The translations under genes and the position numbers were made by a program. This document shows positions 1 to 10,400 of a stretch of DNA of 24,456 nucleotides, one piece after another; positions within the stretch are counted from its first letter, which is position 1, and every line of letters starts with the position of its first letter. Source of the DNA: Ectocarpus siliculosus (taxonomy: Eukaryota; Sar; Phaeophyceae; Ectocarpales; Ectocarpaceae). Location of the stretch: positions 8,652 through 33,107 of the forward strand of contig FN648829.1 of NCBI GenBank assembly GCA_000310025.1, given 5' to 3'. The notes beneath the pieces are model-generated. The model did no database searches. It was not told the DNA's origin and worked only from the letters and a program-made list of their open reading frames with translations.

Positions 1-1517
1 ACATGCTCTACGAAATCTTTCAAATCTTCTGATGATATCAAATTACTATCTCCTAAAAGGTCTGTCAATAAACAATTCACCCTCTTGAGAAAAATGCTTT
101 ACCAAATTCTCAAGAAGTCGAAACACAAACAAATACCCTTGGAAAAATACCCAGCAAAGACACACATTACATCAGAATCACGTCAGAACGGGGACGGGTA
201 ACTCCGGAAAAATGTGTCCAACGTCCTGACTTACTCAGAACAAATTCCTCAGATAAACATTCATGTTTCAACTCATTGACCAGCTCCAATAACCTTCGGA
301 AGCACAAAGGCTTCAACCATGACTTACGAGAACATGCCAAATCCTTCCTCCAATACCCAATACCTTGACAAACATACCAGTCCAACAGCCTCCCTGCTGT
401 AACACCCATCCCAAACACGAAGAAACCAAACAAACAAGTCCGAAACAAACATGAAGAAACCAACAAATCCAAAACAGACAATCAACAATCCCGCATCCCC
501 CCTGCTGGGACATCTCATATAAACGCAACGAAAATCCCATTCAATATTCAATTCCATGTCACCTCCGCAGGTAAAACGCGGAAAACGATCCTAGACATGA
601 AGTACCCAAATCCCATCAGCCAACATCAATTCCATATAAAATCCCCAGGGAAAACACGGAAAATCTCAACATGAACTACCAAACCCGATGTCAGAAACAC
701 TGCTTGTTGTGCTGCGGCGGACAGCATGGTATCACATTCCCCCCCCCATGATTTCCGACAGCAGTGCAACAATCAGGCGTGATTCCGCAAAATCCAGCAT
801 GCCAATTCTGCATCCAACTTCATCAACTCCAAACCGAAACAAGAAAACAAAACATATCAAAGAAAAGGCGTCACACCTCCAGCACATACCAGCCTGCCGT
901 ACAGGCCTACTTGGAAAGGAAATTGGTATTCCGCAAGGATTGACTCGTCGGGTACCGGTACATCGGGGGGACAGAGAAACGGTGCGTGCCCCCCAACGTC
1001 TTTACCCAGCACGTCGAACGCCAAGCCAATGCCTACTACATACATCCAGTACCATCAGAAAAACATAGAGAGAATGTGATCCAAACAAAGAAGAAAAAAA
1101 AAAAACAAATTGGAACAAACCGTACGCAGGAGTTATACTACCACCGCCATTTGAGATATTTTTACTGGCAAACAACAGCCCCCCGGCCGCAACATTCCAT
1201 TTGCCTCCCAGAAAAACAACAATAATCTACCATGGAAATTTCCTGCCATTTGGCCGTGGAAATTAGTATCCCTGCAAGGTAAAACGCGGGTGGGCATCTC
1301 GACAGAACAAAACAAAAACAAATCCAAACCTCCAAATGTGCCAACGATAGGAAAAATGATTTGCAGACGGTGAAAAATGTAGCATTGTATCTGAAGATCA
1401 AAACACAAGAACAACATCCTGCACAAACCAAATTTCAGAAAAATGACAAGAATACGCAAACAAACATCACGTGCCTTGGCGAGTTTAAGACCCCAGCAGA
1501 AGTCGCGCTGCTTGCCG
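1..1517 (-). repeat. Noncoding 3' flank of gene A, related to the 3' flank of gene B
   Basis: No convincing gene here. Several short blocks occur in the same order downstream of gene B. Examples are CCCTCTTGAGAAAA near 91 and CCCCTTGAGAAAA near 6078, ACATCAGAA followed by a CGG/AACG stretch (169 and 6240), CCTCCAATACC (350 and 6413), ACAGCCTCCCTGCTGT (384) against ACAGCCCCCCTGCTGT (6507), and a C-run followed by CATGATTT (740 and 6669). I infer a diverged copy of the same 3' untranslated region of a gag-only retroelement. By that alignment, the LTR start expected by analogy with gene B would fall just left of base 1. An A-rich run lies at about 1088-1105. Confidence 0.55.
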
Positions 1518-1767
1518 TCATTGTTGGACTCGCCCGGTCCTCCGAACCCCCTTGCCCGCTTCATGATCATCCTGTCGTTGTTCCGGTCGCGAACACGGGC
1601 TCCCCGGCCGTTGCCCCCGCGACATCTTTCCACGGTCGAATGGGGTGTCCATCCCCATCACCGGCCCCACTCTCCCAGCCTTCAGCCGGCACAGCTCCCC
1701 CGGGTCGAAGGGGCGCAGCAGTGCCCGAAACCAGGCCACATCCATCCCCTCTGCCTCGTCGTTGCTA

Positions 1768-1798
<31 letters not shown>

Positions 1799-3761
1799 TG
1801 CTGGGGCCATCGACCAGGTCGTCCACCCCGGGATAGTTGGCGCCCCGCACCCCCGAACACATGGTGCCGGGATCGAAAGGGTGCGTGGACGCCCCCCTCT
1901 CGCCACAGACGCTGTCATCCCAGCAGCCATCAACCTCACCTGCGCACCAACCGCCATCATCGCTGTTGTCGTCAATGCCGTTGACCACCGCTTCCCCGTT
2001 GCTGGCCGTCCCCCCAACCGATACGGTGGGGGGAACGTCACCGACGGTCGCCATCGTAGCGGCCGGTGCCATCGCCGCGGTCGCGGGTGGTGCCGTCACC
2101 GATGTCGCCACTCCAGCCGCCGATGCCGTCATTGTAGCCACCTGCCCGGGTTCTCGAGCCATTCTCCCCGCCGCCGCAGCGGGAGAAACAACACCGTCGG
2201 GTGCCGCCGCCGTCGCCGCTGGAACCGCCGTCGATACCGACGCTCCAAGCACCAACGCGGGCGCTCCGGTCGTTCTCCCCGCCACCGTCGCGGAGATAAC
2301 AGTGTCGCCGGGCACCGCAACCGTCGCCGCTGGAACCGCCGCCGATGCCGTTACTCCAGCTGTCGCCGCGAGCCCTCCGGGCGCTTCCTCCGCCGTCGCT
2401 GCGAGGGAAACACTACCGCCGCCGTAAGTCGCCATCGTCGCCTCTGGAGCTGCTGCCGATGCCGCCGCTCCTGCCGCCACTGCAGGAACCCCGGCAATTC
2501 CCCCCGCCGCCGTCGCGGCGACAACACTACCGCCGCCGTAGGTCGCCGCCGTCGCCGCTGGAGCTGCCGCCGATGCCGCCGCTCGTGCTGCCACCGCGGG
2601 GACTCGGGTCATCCCCCCTGCCGCCGTCGCGGGGGGAACACTGCCGCCAGAGGTCGCCGCCATCGCCGCCGGAGCTGCTGCCGATGCCGCCGCTCGTGCT
2701 GCCACCGCGGGGACCCCGGCCGTTCCCCCCGCCGCCGCCGCGGGGAAAACACTGCCGCCGGAGATCGCCGCCGTCGCCGCTGGAGCTGCTGCCGATGCCG
2801 CCACTCCAGTCGCCAACGCAGGCGCTCCGGCCATTTCTCCCGCCCCAGCGGCGGGGAAAACATCATCGCAGACACTGCCACCAGCGTGAACCATGTCCAC
2901 AGAATCATTCCATCCAAACCATCCGTCATCATCACCGTCCACAGCGCCGCCAGCGTGAACCACGTCGACGAAATCAGAGCGGTACTCGCTCTCTGCCATC
3001 ACCTCGCCGCCAACGTGAACCAGGTCGACAAAATCAGAGCGGTACTCGCTCTCTACCACCACCTGCTGCTGTACGACCGAGCTTCCACCGATGTCCATGC
3101 AGCTGCCGCCGCCATTGACGCCCATCCAGCAGCCACTGCGGACGATACGGCCGTCATCCTCGCCGCTGCTGCCATGAAGATGTACGGCGCAGTTCCGCCA
3201 CATATGGCCGTACTGACCACAGGCGCCGCACGTACCCTCGAACCTGCGGGGTGCGGCGCATTCTTCGCCGCGGTGGCCGTTCCTGCCGCACCGAGTGCAA
3301 TGGTATACCGTACCAGGCGGAGGGGGTGATTCCTGCTGGAAATACACGGCGTTGCTCCCGCAGTCATATATCCCACCAACTCCGGTTGGCGGCGGCTGCT
3401 GTTGCTGCCGCGCCAACTGCTGGTGCTGCCGCGCCTGGTGGCTCTGAGTGAAAACGCAGTGTTGGTTCTGCTGAGGGACAAAACCACCACGAGAACACTG
3501 CTGTACCTGCGATGGCTGCTGCTGCCATTGAGCACTCCATCGCTGCTGCTGTTGTTGTTGTTGTTGCTGCCGCCTAAGTCTCTCCTTCTCATACTCGGCA
3601 GCCTCCGCAGCTCTGAGCACCTTCACCAGCCTCTCCACCTCGGACTCGGCAGCTCGTAGCTTCTCTGCTGCGTTGCGGGACCTCTCCTCCATCTTGATGC
3701 GCACAACTGTACCCTCCTCCCTTTGCGAATCTCTTCCTATTCCGCCGCTTCTCTCCGCCAT
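1518..3761 (-). CDS. Gene A: gag-like protein with two CCHC zinc knuckles and Ala-rich repeats (747 aa)
   Basis: One uninterrupted frame. Residues 20-65 are charged and predicted coiled coil, followed by Gln runs (65-125). Two perfect C-x2-C-x4-H-x4-C knuckles follow: C155, C158, H163, C168 and C178, C181, H186, C191. Residues 240-295 hold three VD-x-VH-x-GG repeats, and about 294-575 hold seven Ala/Val/Gly/Pro-rich repeats of 37-41 residues. The tail has a Ser run and three PFD(P/R)G boxes near 628, 685 and 708. Paired knuckles of this type are typical of retrotransposon nucleocapsid, so RNA binding in a gag-like particle is the likely role. The gag core present in gene B is absent here, and no protease, reverse transcriptase or integrase follows. 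The absence of stops over 747 codons is partly a composition effect of GC-rich triplet repeats, but the intact knuckles argue for a real protein. A domesticated gag gene is an alternative. Confidence 0.7.
1764..1804. repeat. CTG/CAG trinucleotide tract
   Basis: About a dozen CTG units with single variants. On the minus strand they encode the Ser run (AGC codons) in the C-terminal part of gene A. A second shorter CTG/TTG tract near 3541-3573 encodes the N-terminal Gln run. Such tracts mutate by slippage, so allele length here is likely variable. Confidence 0.85.
2037..2882 (-). repeat. Seven-unit Ala-rich coding minisatellite in gene A
   Basis: Translated on the minus strand, a 37-41-residue unit recurs about seven times. 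It begins with GGSV or a variant and runs through an AAG core, VPAVAA or a variant, and ASAAAPAATAAT or a variant. Units 2-4 are closest to each other; units 5-7 are progressively diverged. The nucleotide period is about 111-123 bp. The in-frame unit length suggests expansion under selection to keep the frame, or simple slippage of a triplet-rich sequence. Confidence 0.8.
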
Positions 3762-4127
3762 AGTCTACGCTGGAAAAATATCCCGTACCCTGCTGTCCCA
3801 GCCCTGAAGCGCTGTCCCAGCAATACACCCCATGCTGTCCCGGTCCCCGATGGCCACCGTCCCAGCTATACACTACCCGCTGCCGTGCTGTCCCGTCCCC
3901 GTTGGCCACGTCCCAGCTTAGCTATATATATCGTATTCGCCGCCCCATTGGCCCGGCACATACAGCTCAGACGCCAATACCCACTACCAACACCAGGCCC
4001 AATATATTGTGTTTGGGTGCGGTAGCCCGTCAGAGGCCGAAAGAGAAAGAAGGTTGACTCAAGACCTTTGTTGATTAGAGAGTGAGAGACATGCGGTAGG
4101 CAACACCATCGCCATGCAGCATGCCCA
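3762..4127 (-). promoter_or_regulatory. Leader/promoter region of gene A with degenerate short repeats and a TATA-like box
   Basis: No gene seen. The plus strand carries four degenerate copies of a GCTGTCCC(A/G)G core (near 3789, 3810, 3833 and 3888), two of them joined to a GGCCAC-GTCCCAGCT segment. An AT-rich TATATATA block at about 3921-3930 lies some 160 bp upstream of the gene A ATG in the right orientation to be a TATA box. Whether transcription starts there is inference. Confidence 0.35.
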
Positions 4128-5027
4128 TCAACACATTTCATCCGCGTATCCCCCGGAGGTCCCGTAGACAGTATACTCTGCCGAGCACCCCAAACATAGT
4201 CTCTCGTCGGCCGAGTGCACTACACTCCCGGGGCATGTGCTACACTCGGTGCGAGGGTAGTGTGTAACCCAACCGCATTCCTGACGGCCGCACACCTTTC
4301 TTCGCTTCTTGCCTGTTGGTTGTCCTACAGGTAGCACCGCCGGGGCAGAAAGTCTCCTGCCCGCATTCCGCTTGCCTGGCAGATGACCGGCTTGTCTTGG
4401 GTTCCCGCCGTGGCTCCTACGCCGAGTATCAACGGGGTTATTCCCCCCGGCCTCTGATTGTCGCCGTTCATCTTCGGCAATCGCGCGATCTCTACGAGCC
4501 GTGGCCTCTCTCCTGGCCTCGCTCTGCTGCTTGTAGTAATCCTCCTCCTCGAGCTTGCTCTCGAGGTTGGGTAGGCACCCACCCGTGACACTAGCAGAGG
4601 GCCTCCTCTTCCTCCTCCGTTTCCTGCCCGACCGGGTCTTTCCTCCCGTCCGACGGACACGTGCACCGGAATCTCCCGCGTCGCGCTTTGTCGCGGCGAT
4701 GGGGGTGCGCGCCTCGTTGGTTAGGTAACCCTCTCCCCTGCTCCCGCTCCGTCTCCGTTCACTTGTGGCGTCTCCTTCTGTGTCGTCGACCACTGGCTGA
4801 CACGGGGTTAGCGCGCCTTCCGTGAGCTGGCGAAGGGTTAGTATCGGCTGTATACCCCCGCTTCCGGGTGTAGTAGGGCTCCCATACTGGTTCCGAGGCA
4901 ACGCCGGTGGCGTACCCGGCAGAGCTGTGGGGCTCTTCACCCCACAAGCCGGTTGGCCCACCCTACGTGGACGTGAATTCATCTGGCAGCAGCTCGACCT
5001 ATGCCGGCCGTTTTTCCATGCATTCAA
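4128..5027 (-). CDS. Gene D: basic hypothetical protein with a C-terminal Cys cluster (299 aa)
   Basis: A complete ATG-to-stop frame that I do not recognise. Residues 1-120 are Pro/Gly/Arg-rich. Residues 129-142 form a dense Arg/Lys cluster that would serve as a nuclear localisation signal, with a second basic cluster at 240-244. Residues 155-192 are charged and probably coiled coil. The C-terminus has C246-x4-C251-x10-C262-x2-C265, then a C-x2-C pair at 278 and 281. The first four cysteines match RanBP2-type zinc-finger spacing, but the usual Trp and Asn are missing, so this is a resemblance only. It lies 366 bp upstream of gene A on the same strand, so the two may belong to one element. A chance ORF is less likely given the ordered cysteines. 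Confidence 0.45.
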   Translation of the reverse strand: MNAWKNGRHRSSCCQMNSRPRRVGQPACGVKSPTALPGTPPALPRNQYGSPTTPGSGGIQPILTLRQLTEGALTPCQPVVDDTEGDATSERRRSGSRGEGYLTNEARTPIAATKRDAGDSGARVRRTGGKTRSGRKRRRKRRPSASVTGGCLPNLESKLEEEDYYKQQSEARREATARRDRAIAEDERRQSEAGGNNPVDTRRRSHGGNPRQAGHLPGKRNAGRRLSAPAVLPVGQPTGKKRRKVCGRQECGWVTHYPRTECSTCPGSVVHSADERLCLGCSAEYTVYGTSGGYADEMC

Positions 5028-5963
5028 AACCTGACCAGAGTTACGACAACAACATGTTACTTTTGCACGTACAGCTATAAGCCAGGCGCACGCCTATTCG
5101 TGGGGTGGGATTTTCGGTGCCTCTTGACAGCCATGCATAAGGTCTGATCCTCTTTACGGGCGCGCCTATGCACCTGAGCACGCAACGGACAGAAACCTGT
5201 TCAAATACGTAGTTATACTCTAGAGTGTCTGCAGCTAAGCGCCCCGAGTGTCTGCAGCTAAGCGCCCCGAGTCATGTTCGGCTCGTATATTGGCAAAGCA
5301 CCGAGCGTAATAATTGAACTCGAAGAAATCGCACTTGCCCTCTTGAAGCCCAATTTGTCTGCAACTTGTAGTGATAGGCTGACCCTGAGCTGGCATTATT
5401 GTACCGGGCATTTCCATCGTATCTTGGGGTGGGAATGGTGTATCCAAATGTACCTACATGCGCAACGTGCAAGAGCGCTGCGGACCCACGGCATGGACTC
5501 TTCTGAAATTTGAATTTTGAACACACCATGCTTATCCCCTGCCACACTAAATCGCCTCAAACCTTTTGCATTAGGTGGCAATACAACCTAGGTATAAGGC
5601 GGTAGCATAGTTAGGCTGCAATACAACCACCTCGCGCAGAGGTCGGGTCGCATGTGAAGCTCGCTCCCTGATTTTGGAGCTGCTGCATGGTGGTACACTC
5701 TAGCTAAAGTCCAATTTTTTCACCCTACCGTTCACAACTGTACGTATAAAACATACCCTGGTGTACCCTGGCATCTTATTTACATAACTCTCTTGAAATC
5801 TGGACAGTTTACGCTCTCGTTCGCCCTCTAGAGCCGATGCTAGGTGTGGAGGTCTGGTGCCGAGCGAGCTGCCTGATCAGAGGGGTTTCCACAAGGGGCT
5901 GCTTTCCCGTTGGAAGCTTTATTCGGCGTACTCACTTTTTTTTTTTTCAGCCGTGCAGCACTG
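5028..5963. other. Intergenic stretch, probably including the rest of a 3' LTR of the gene B element
   Basis: No supported gene; all frames are short. It holds a perfect 23-bp tandem duplication (5223-5268), a GCAATACAACC segment repeated near 5579 and 5620, and a T-run at 5937-5948. If the LTR start at 6007 (minus strand) is right, the leftmost few hundred bases below 5963 are the body of that LTR, but I could not find its other end. Confidence 0.4.
5223..5268. repeat. Perfect 23-bp tandem duplication
   Basis: Two identical head-to-tail copies of a 23-bp unit beginning GAGTGTCTGCAGC and ending GCGCCCC (5223-5245 and 5246-5268). Perfect identity suggests a recent duplication. Confidence 0.9.
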
Positions 5964-6007
5964 ACAGAGGATGCACACATCGGACTCATATCCACGTACC
6001 ACAAACA
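5964..6007 (-). repeat. Start of the 3' LTR (44-bp block, left copy)
   Basis: Matches 10733-10776 in direct orientation with two mismatches. On the minus strand it starts TGTTTGTGG directly after a G-run polypurine tract, the usual order of PPT then 3' LTR. Confidence 0.65.
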
Positions 6008-6018
6008 GCCCCCCTACT
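6008..6018 (-). promoter_or_regulatory. Polypurine tract next to the 3' LTR of the gene B element
   Basis: The minus strand reads AGTAGGGGGGC directly before the LTR TG. The Ty3 relic has a closely similar ATAGGGGGG before its own TG at 23540. A PPT primes plus-strand DNA synthesis during reverse transcription. Confidence 0.55.
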
Positions 6019-7402
6019 TGATACGATGTACGATCTTGCAACCAACGCAGAAACGCAAGCAGCAAATATAGAAAAACACCCCTTGAGAAAACATATTCAA
6101 CAAAGCTGGCTACGCATCCAACACAAAGCGTCTCCATCAGTTTATTCACGAATCCAAAGCGTTCGTCTCTGGAAGTAATCTCAAACGGTTGACACAAAAG
6201 AATCATCATCAGAAAAGTATCCAACAATTATTTTTGCTACATCAGAAAGGCGTCGGAACGAAAACGGACATTTCTGGAAAAAACAACTTCCAAAAGAGTT
6301 GGCACCAAATCCTCAAACAAAACAAAAACTCAACTTCTTGACCAATCAAAACGAGAATTCGGAAAGCACAATGGCCCCAACCATTAATCGTCAAAACATG
6401 TCAAACCCATTCCTCCAATACCAAATCCTAAACAGCGCGCACCCGCTTATCGGTACCGTCGCTGTTGTCCAAGAAACGATAGAAAATATAAGCAAGCATC
6501 CACGCAAACAGCCCCCCTGCTGTCAGCTCCCAAAATTCACCCCGAGCTAATATCTCAATGCCAACAGTACCCCCTGCTTTGCCGTTCACCTAAAACACAA
6601 ATAGACAAGGCCAGAAAACGAACCAATTCGATTGCTGCTCACGCCCTCTAGAATCATGGTCATACATGACATCCCCCCCCATGATTTTCGATGCAAGAGC
6701 AGCAAAACATGCGATACAAACCAAAAACATGAGAACACGTTACACTCATGGCATCAAACTCCGGAAAAATTCGTACCGTATGAAAACTGTATTTGCAACT
6801 GTAACTCCAAAAGCTACCCTGCTCCCTGAGCCAGATGCCTTCATGCACGTCAAGCAACGCGCTATCATCCCATTTCTTGCGCGCGACCAAAAACACACCG
6901 CAGAGAGCGACCGCTTAACTCAGGACCTAACATAAAAAAACAAACAAACAAACAAACAAACAAACCAAAAGCCTAAGCGCAAAACGCGACTGAACGTACA
7001 CCCGCCAAAGAATAGGGAAATAATATGAAGCATTCAGCTGCAAGGTCAAACGTGACTGAAAACATACGAAGAAGCAAGGAAAAAAAAAATAAATAAAAAC
7101 CCACCTGCTGCTTCATATTCCACAGGTTGTGGCAATGCTTATCTTGTCGCAGCGAACATTTATGATCATGAAACCAAGTACAGAAAAAAAAATCATTACG
7201 CACACGCCGTGGCACACGTGTTTTCTGCATCAAAGTGAACGGTGCGCTTGCAAGGGAAAAACAGAAAAAAAAAATTATAATAATAATAATACGAAGCCAA
7301 ACGGCGAAGCTAAAACGTCCATGGCTGCTCGCAAAACCAAACAAAGTCGTAAACGTTTCACATGATTGCCCACTTGGCTGTAACAAGGTGAGGTCGTCGC
7401 TG
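6019..7402 (-). repeat. Noncoding 3' part of the gene B element
   Basis: AT- and A-rich on the plus strand, no supported gene. It shares ordered sequence blocks with 1-1400 downstream of gene A. A second polypurine-like site at 6511-6521 reads, on the minus strand, AGCAGGGGGGC followed by TGTTTG, nearly repeating the PPT/LTR junction at 6008. Simple repeats include an AAAC tract at about 6934-6966 and an ATA tract at about 7275-7291. A retroelement pol gene would be expected here in an autonomous element; none is visible in any frame. Confidence 0.5.
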
Positions 7403-10400
7403 TCACCGTGTCCTACCCGTTCCCGGTCGACTCGAGGGCGCCACCGCTGCTGCCGCCGCTGCCATCGCCGCCGCTGCCGTTCCCCCGCCGCCACGACCGT
7501 CATGAGTTCCAGCGCCAACACGGCTGCCGGTAACGTCGCTGCTGCCGCCTCTACCACCGCCGCCGTTGTCGCCGCTGCCGCCGACGGGGCTCTGGCCAAA
7601 ACCGCCGCTGCCGGCGTCTGCTGCCGTCGGAGCTCTGGCCGAAGCCACCACTCTCGTCGCTGCTCCTGCTGCCGCCCGTGTCGCCGCTGGAGCTCTGGCC
7701 GAAGCCACCACTCCCGTCGGGGCGGCCGCCGTTGCCGCCGTTGGAGCTGCCACTCCCGTTCCTGCCCCTATCGAAGGGGTACGCCACCCCTGGTACCGCC
7801 CCCCGTCTCCTCGCGCCACGCGAAGATGTCTTACCGGGGTCGAAGGGGTGCGTCGGGGCTCCACTCCAGGTTTCATCTAACCCCTCGTCGCCGCCCTTGC
7901 GGCCGTCTGAACACCCGACGCCAACGCGGCGACCGGGGACGCCGCTGCTGCTGTCGCCGCTGCCGTTACACCCGTCACCGATGTCGACGCCGTCGCCGCT
8001 GCGGCCGTCTGGACACCCAACGCAAACGCGGCGACCGGGGACGCCGCTGCTGCTGTCGCCGCCGCCGTTCCCCCCGTCACCGATGTCGCCAGGGCCATCG
8101 CGGCGACGGGGGACGACGCTGCTGCCTCCGCCGCTGCCGCCCCCCCCGTCGCCGTCGCCGACGCCACCGCTGCTACGTCCGTCGAGGTGCCCGGGGCCAT
8201 CGCGGCGACCGGGGACGACGCTGCTGCTGCCGCCGCTGCCTCCCCCCCCGCCGCCGCCGCCGCCGCTGCTACGTCCATCGAGGTGCCCGGGGCCATCGCG
8301 GCGACCGGGGACGACACGAAGTCGGTGCTGCTAGTGCGGTGGGTAGATGCGGCACTATCACCAACCCACCAGTCGGTACGCCCAGACGCCGACAGCAAAG
8401 TGGGGACAGGGGCCGGCGGATACGCTACAGGGTGACGGTGTTGGCAGAAAACGTGAGGAGCATTACGATCGGGGGGGGGACCTACCGGCTCTACTGTGCC
8501 GTACGAACCGGCATGACCATCCCCCCCTACTCCATCAACGCTTTCACCCTCACCCCCACTGACCTGTGTATCCACGCCGGAAGCATCCCCCCAGGCGCGG
8601 CCCTCCTGCTGTTGCAGCTGCTGCTGCGGCTCCTGCTGCCCATCACCCACAGAAAACCGGACCCCACTACCGGCTCCACCCACCGAGCCAAGCTGCTTTT
8701 CCGGCTGCTGCTGCTGGGGCACACCACCATAGCCGCTGCCGCCGGAACCCTGCCATGACTGCACACCTCCGCTGGAACCATCCTGATGTACCACGGCAAG
8801 GTGCTGCTGCGGAAGAGGCGCCGACACGGGCCAATGGTGCGCTATCGACCCGTCTACACAACTTGCCGAATACCCCGGCTCCGCGCTGTTGAGATGGGAG
8901 TGCTGGGGGAAAGGCTGCTGCGAGAAAGGCTGGTAAGGTGGGGGCATTACGGCGATGAGGTGGGGTCCCTGAGACGTGTTAGCCGCCGCGTGTTGGCGCG
9001 GCGGCTGCTGCAGATTGTTGGATGTGTGAAATTTGCAGTTGCGCGCCGTGTGGCCGGGTTCACCACGAATAGAACACCTACCATAAAATCGCGGAGGAGC
9101 CTGGCAGATGATCGCCGTGTGCCCGACATGACCGCAGCGACCACACATGGGCACGGCGCACATCGGTGATCCCGGGGGAATGGGGGACGCCTCCTGCGGC
9201 CACGCTGCGTTCCGCCCGGGGTCCCTGGGGCCACCCGGAACGAAGACCATCGCCATCGCGGGAGTGAACTGCTGGGGCTGCTGCTGCTGCTGGGGCTGCT
9301 GCTGCTGAAACGACTGCTGCGGCAAATGCTGGGGAATCTCCGTTGATACTGCTGCTGCGGCGCCTGCTGATGAAATGACTGTTGCGGCTGCTGCTGCTGC
9401 GGGCGATAGCCCCCGTTGTACTCTCCCTGAGTTCCCCCTCCCCACCCCGGCTGCTGCTGCCCATCTCTACCCTGTTGTCTGCCTTGGGAAAACCCACCGG
9501 TCCTCCGCTGCGGACCACCACCGCCGCCGCCGCCGCCGCCGCCGTTACCGTTGGGCCGTGAATTTCCGCCGAAACGGAGAGCGTGCGGGTCGCCAGCCGG
9601 CGCGGCCGTCCGCTGCGCACGATCACCGAGATTGTTCTCAACGTGGTGGCTACGCACAAGAATCTCCAAGCTTCTGCGTGTGAGCGTGTGATCATGCATG
9701 AACACGGTCTTGACCTGTTCGTAGTCTACCGAGAGGCTTCTACGTAAAGTCGCAAGAACCTCACTTTCCGGGATTTCATAACCGTTGACAGCGCGAAGCG
9801 TATTCAGCACTTTGTTAAACCTCAGAAAGTAGTCTTGCGGGTCCTCTCCGAGCTACATCTTAATGTTAGCGAGAGACAACTTCAGGGCATCCTTCTCAGA
9901 GCTACTCATCGGAAGACAAAACTCCTGGGCAGCCTCCCATGCCCCCGACACATTCCCTACAGCAAGAATTGTCGATTGAAATTTCGCCCCCTTCGTGGCT
10001 CGCCTCAAGTAATCGAAAGCACGCTCGTGATCACGCACACACTTCTCACTGTGGAATCTGATGTTCTCGCTCCTGGAGATGTGGATGAGCCAGATGCGTT
10101 GATCAGGACTCGCCGGCGGAGTGAGTGTGTGCCCAAGATCTTCGCCGGCGAGGAAGACCTCGAATATCGTCTTGAAGAGCGGGAAGTTGCCGTCGTACAC
10201 TGGTGGCTTGCGGTCCCTGTACTGCTGTTGCACTGGACCATCTCGAAAAGAAGTAGCCGCTCCCCCGGCTCCAAAGGTGCCCGCCACCCCGGCTGCTCCA
10301 CCCCTATAATACCCCGACGCATATCCAGCGCCATCCACCCTATCTCTAGTAGCGTCCCCCGCTGAACTGCGCTCCCTTTCCTCCTTAAGTTTCCTCCGTA

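Noticed and set aside
1133-1633. Minus-strand 166-codon frame overlapping the end of gene A
   Set aside because: Hydrophobic low-complexity product from A/T-rich flank; no motif and no conservation with the matching frame after gene B.
1443-3329. Plus-strand 628-codon open frame
   Set aside because: Antisense to gene A. The Arg/His-rich product is the mirror of GC-rich triplet repeats that lack stops in every frame.
6973-7599. Minus-strand 208-codon frame after gene B
   Set aside because: Ile and Phe runs come from simple repeats; it looks like read-through into noncoding sequence.
7235-8758. Plus-strand 507-codon open frame
   Set aside because: Antisense to gene B repeats, almost only Arg, Cys and His; no domain, and gene B knuckles show the real strand.
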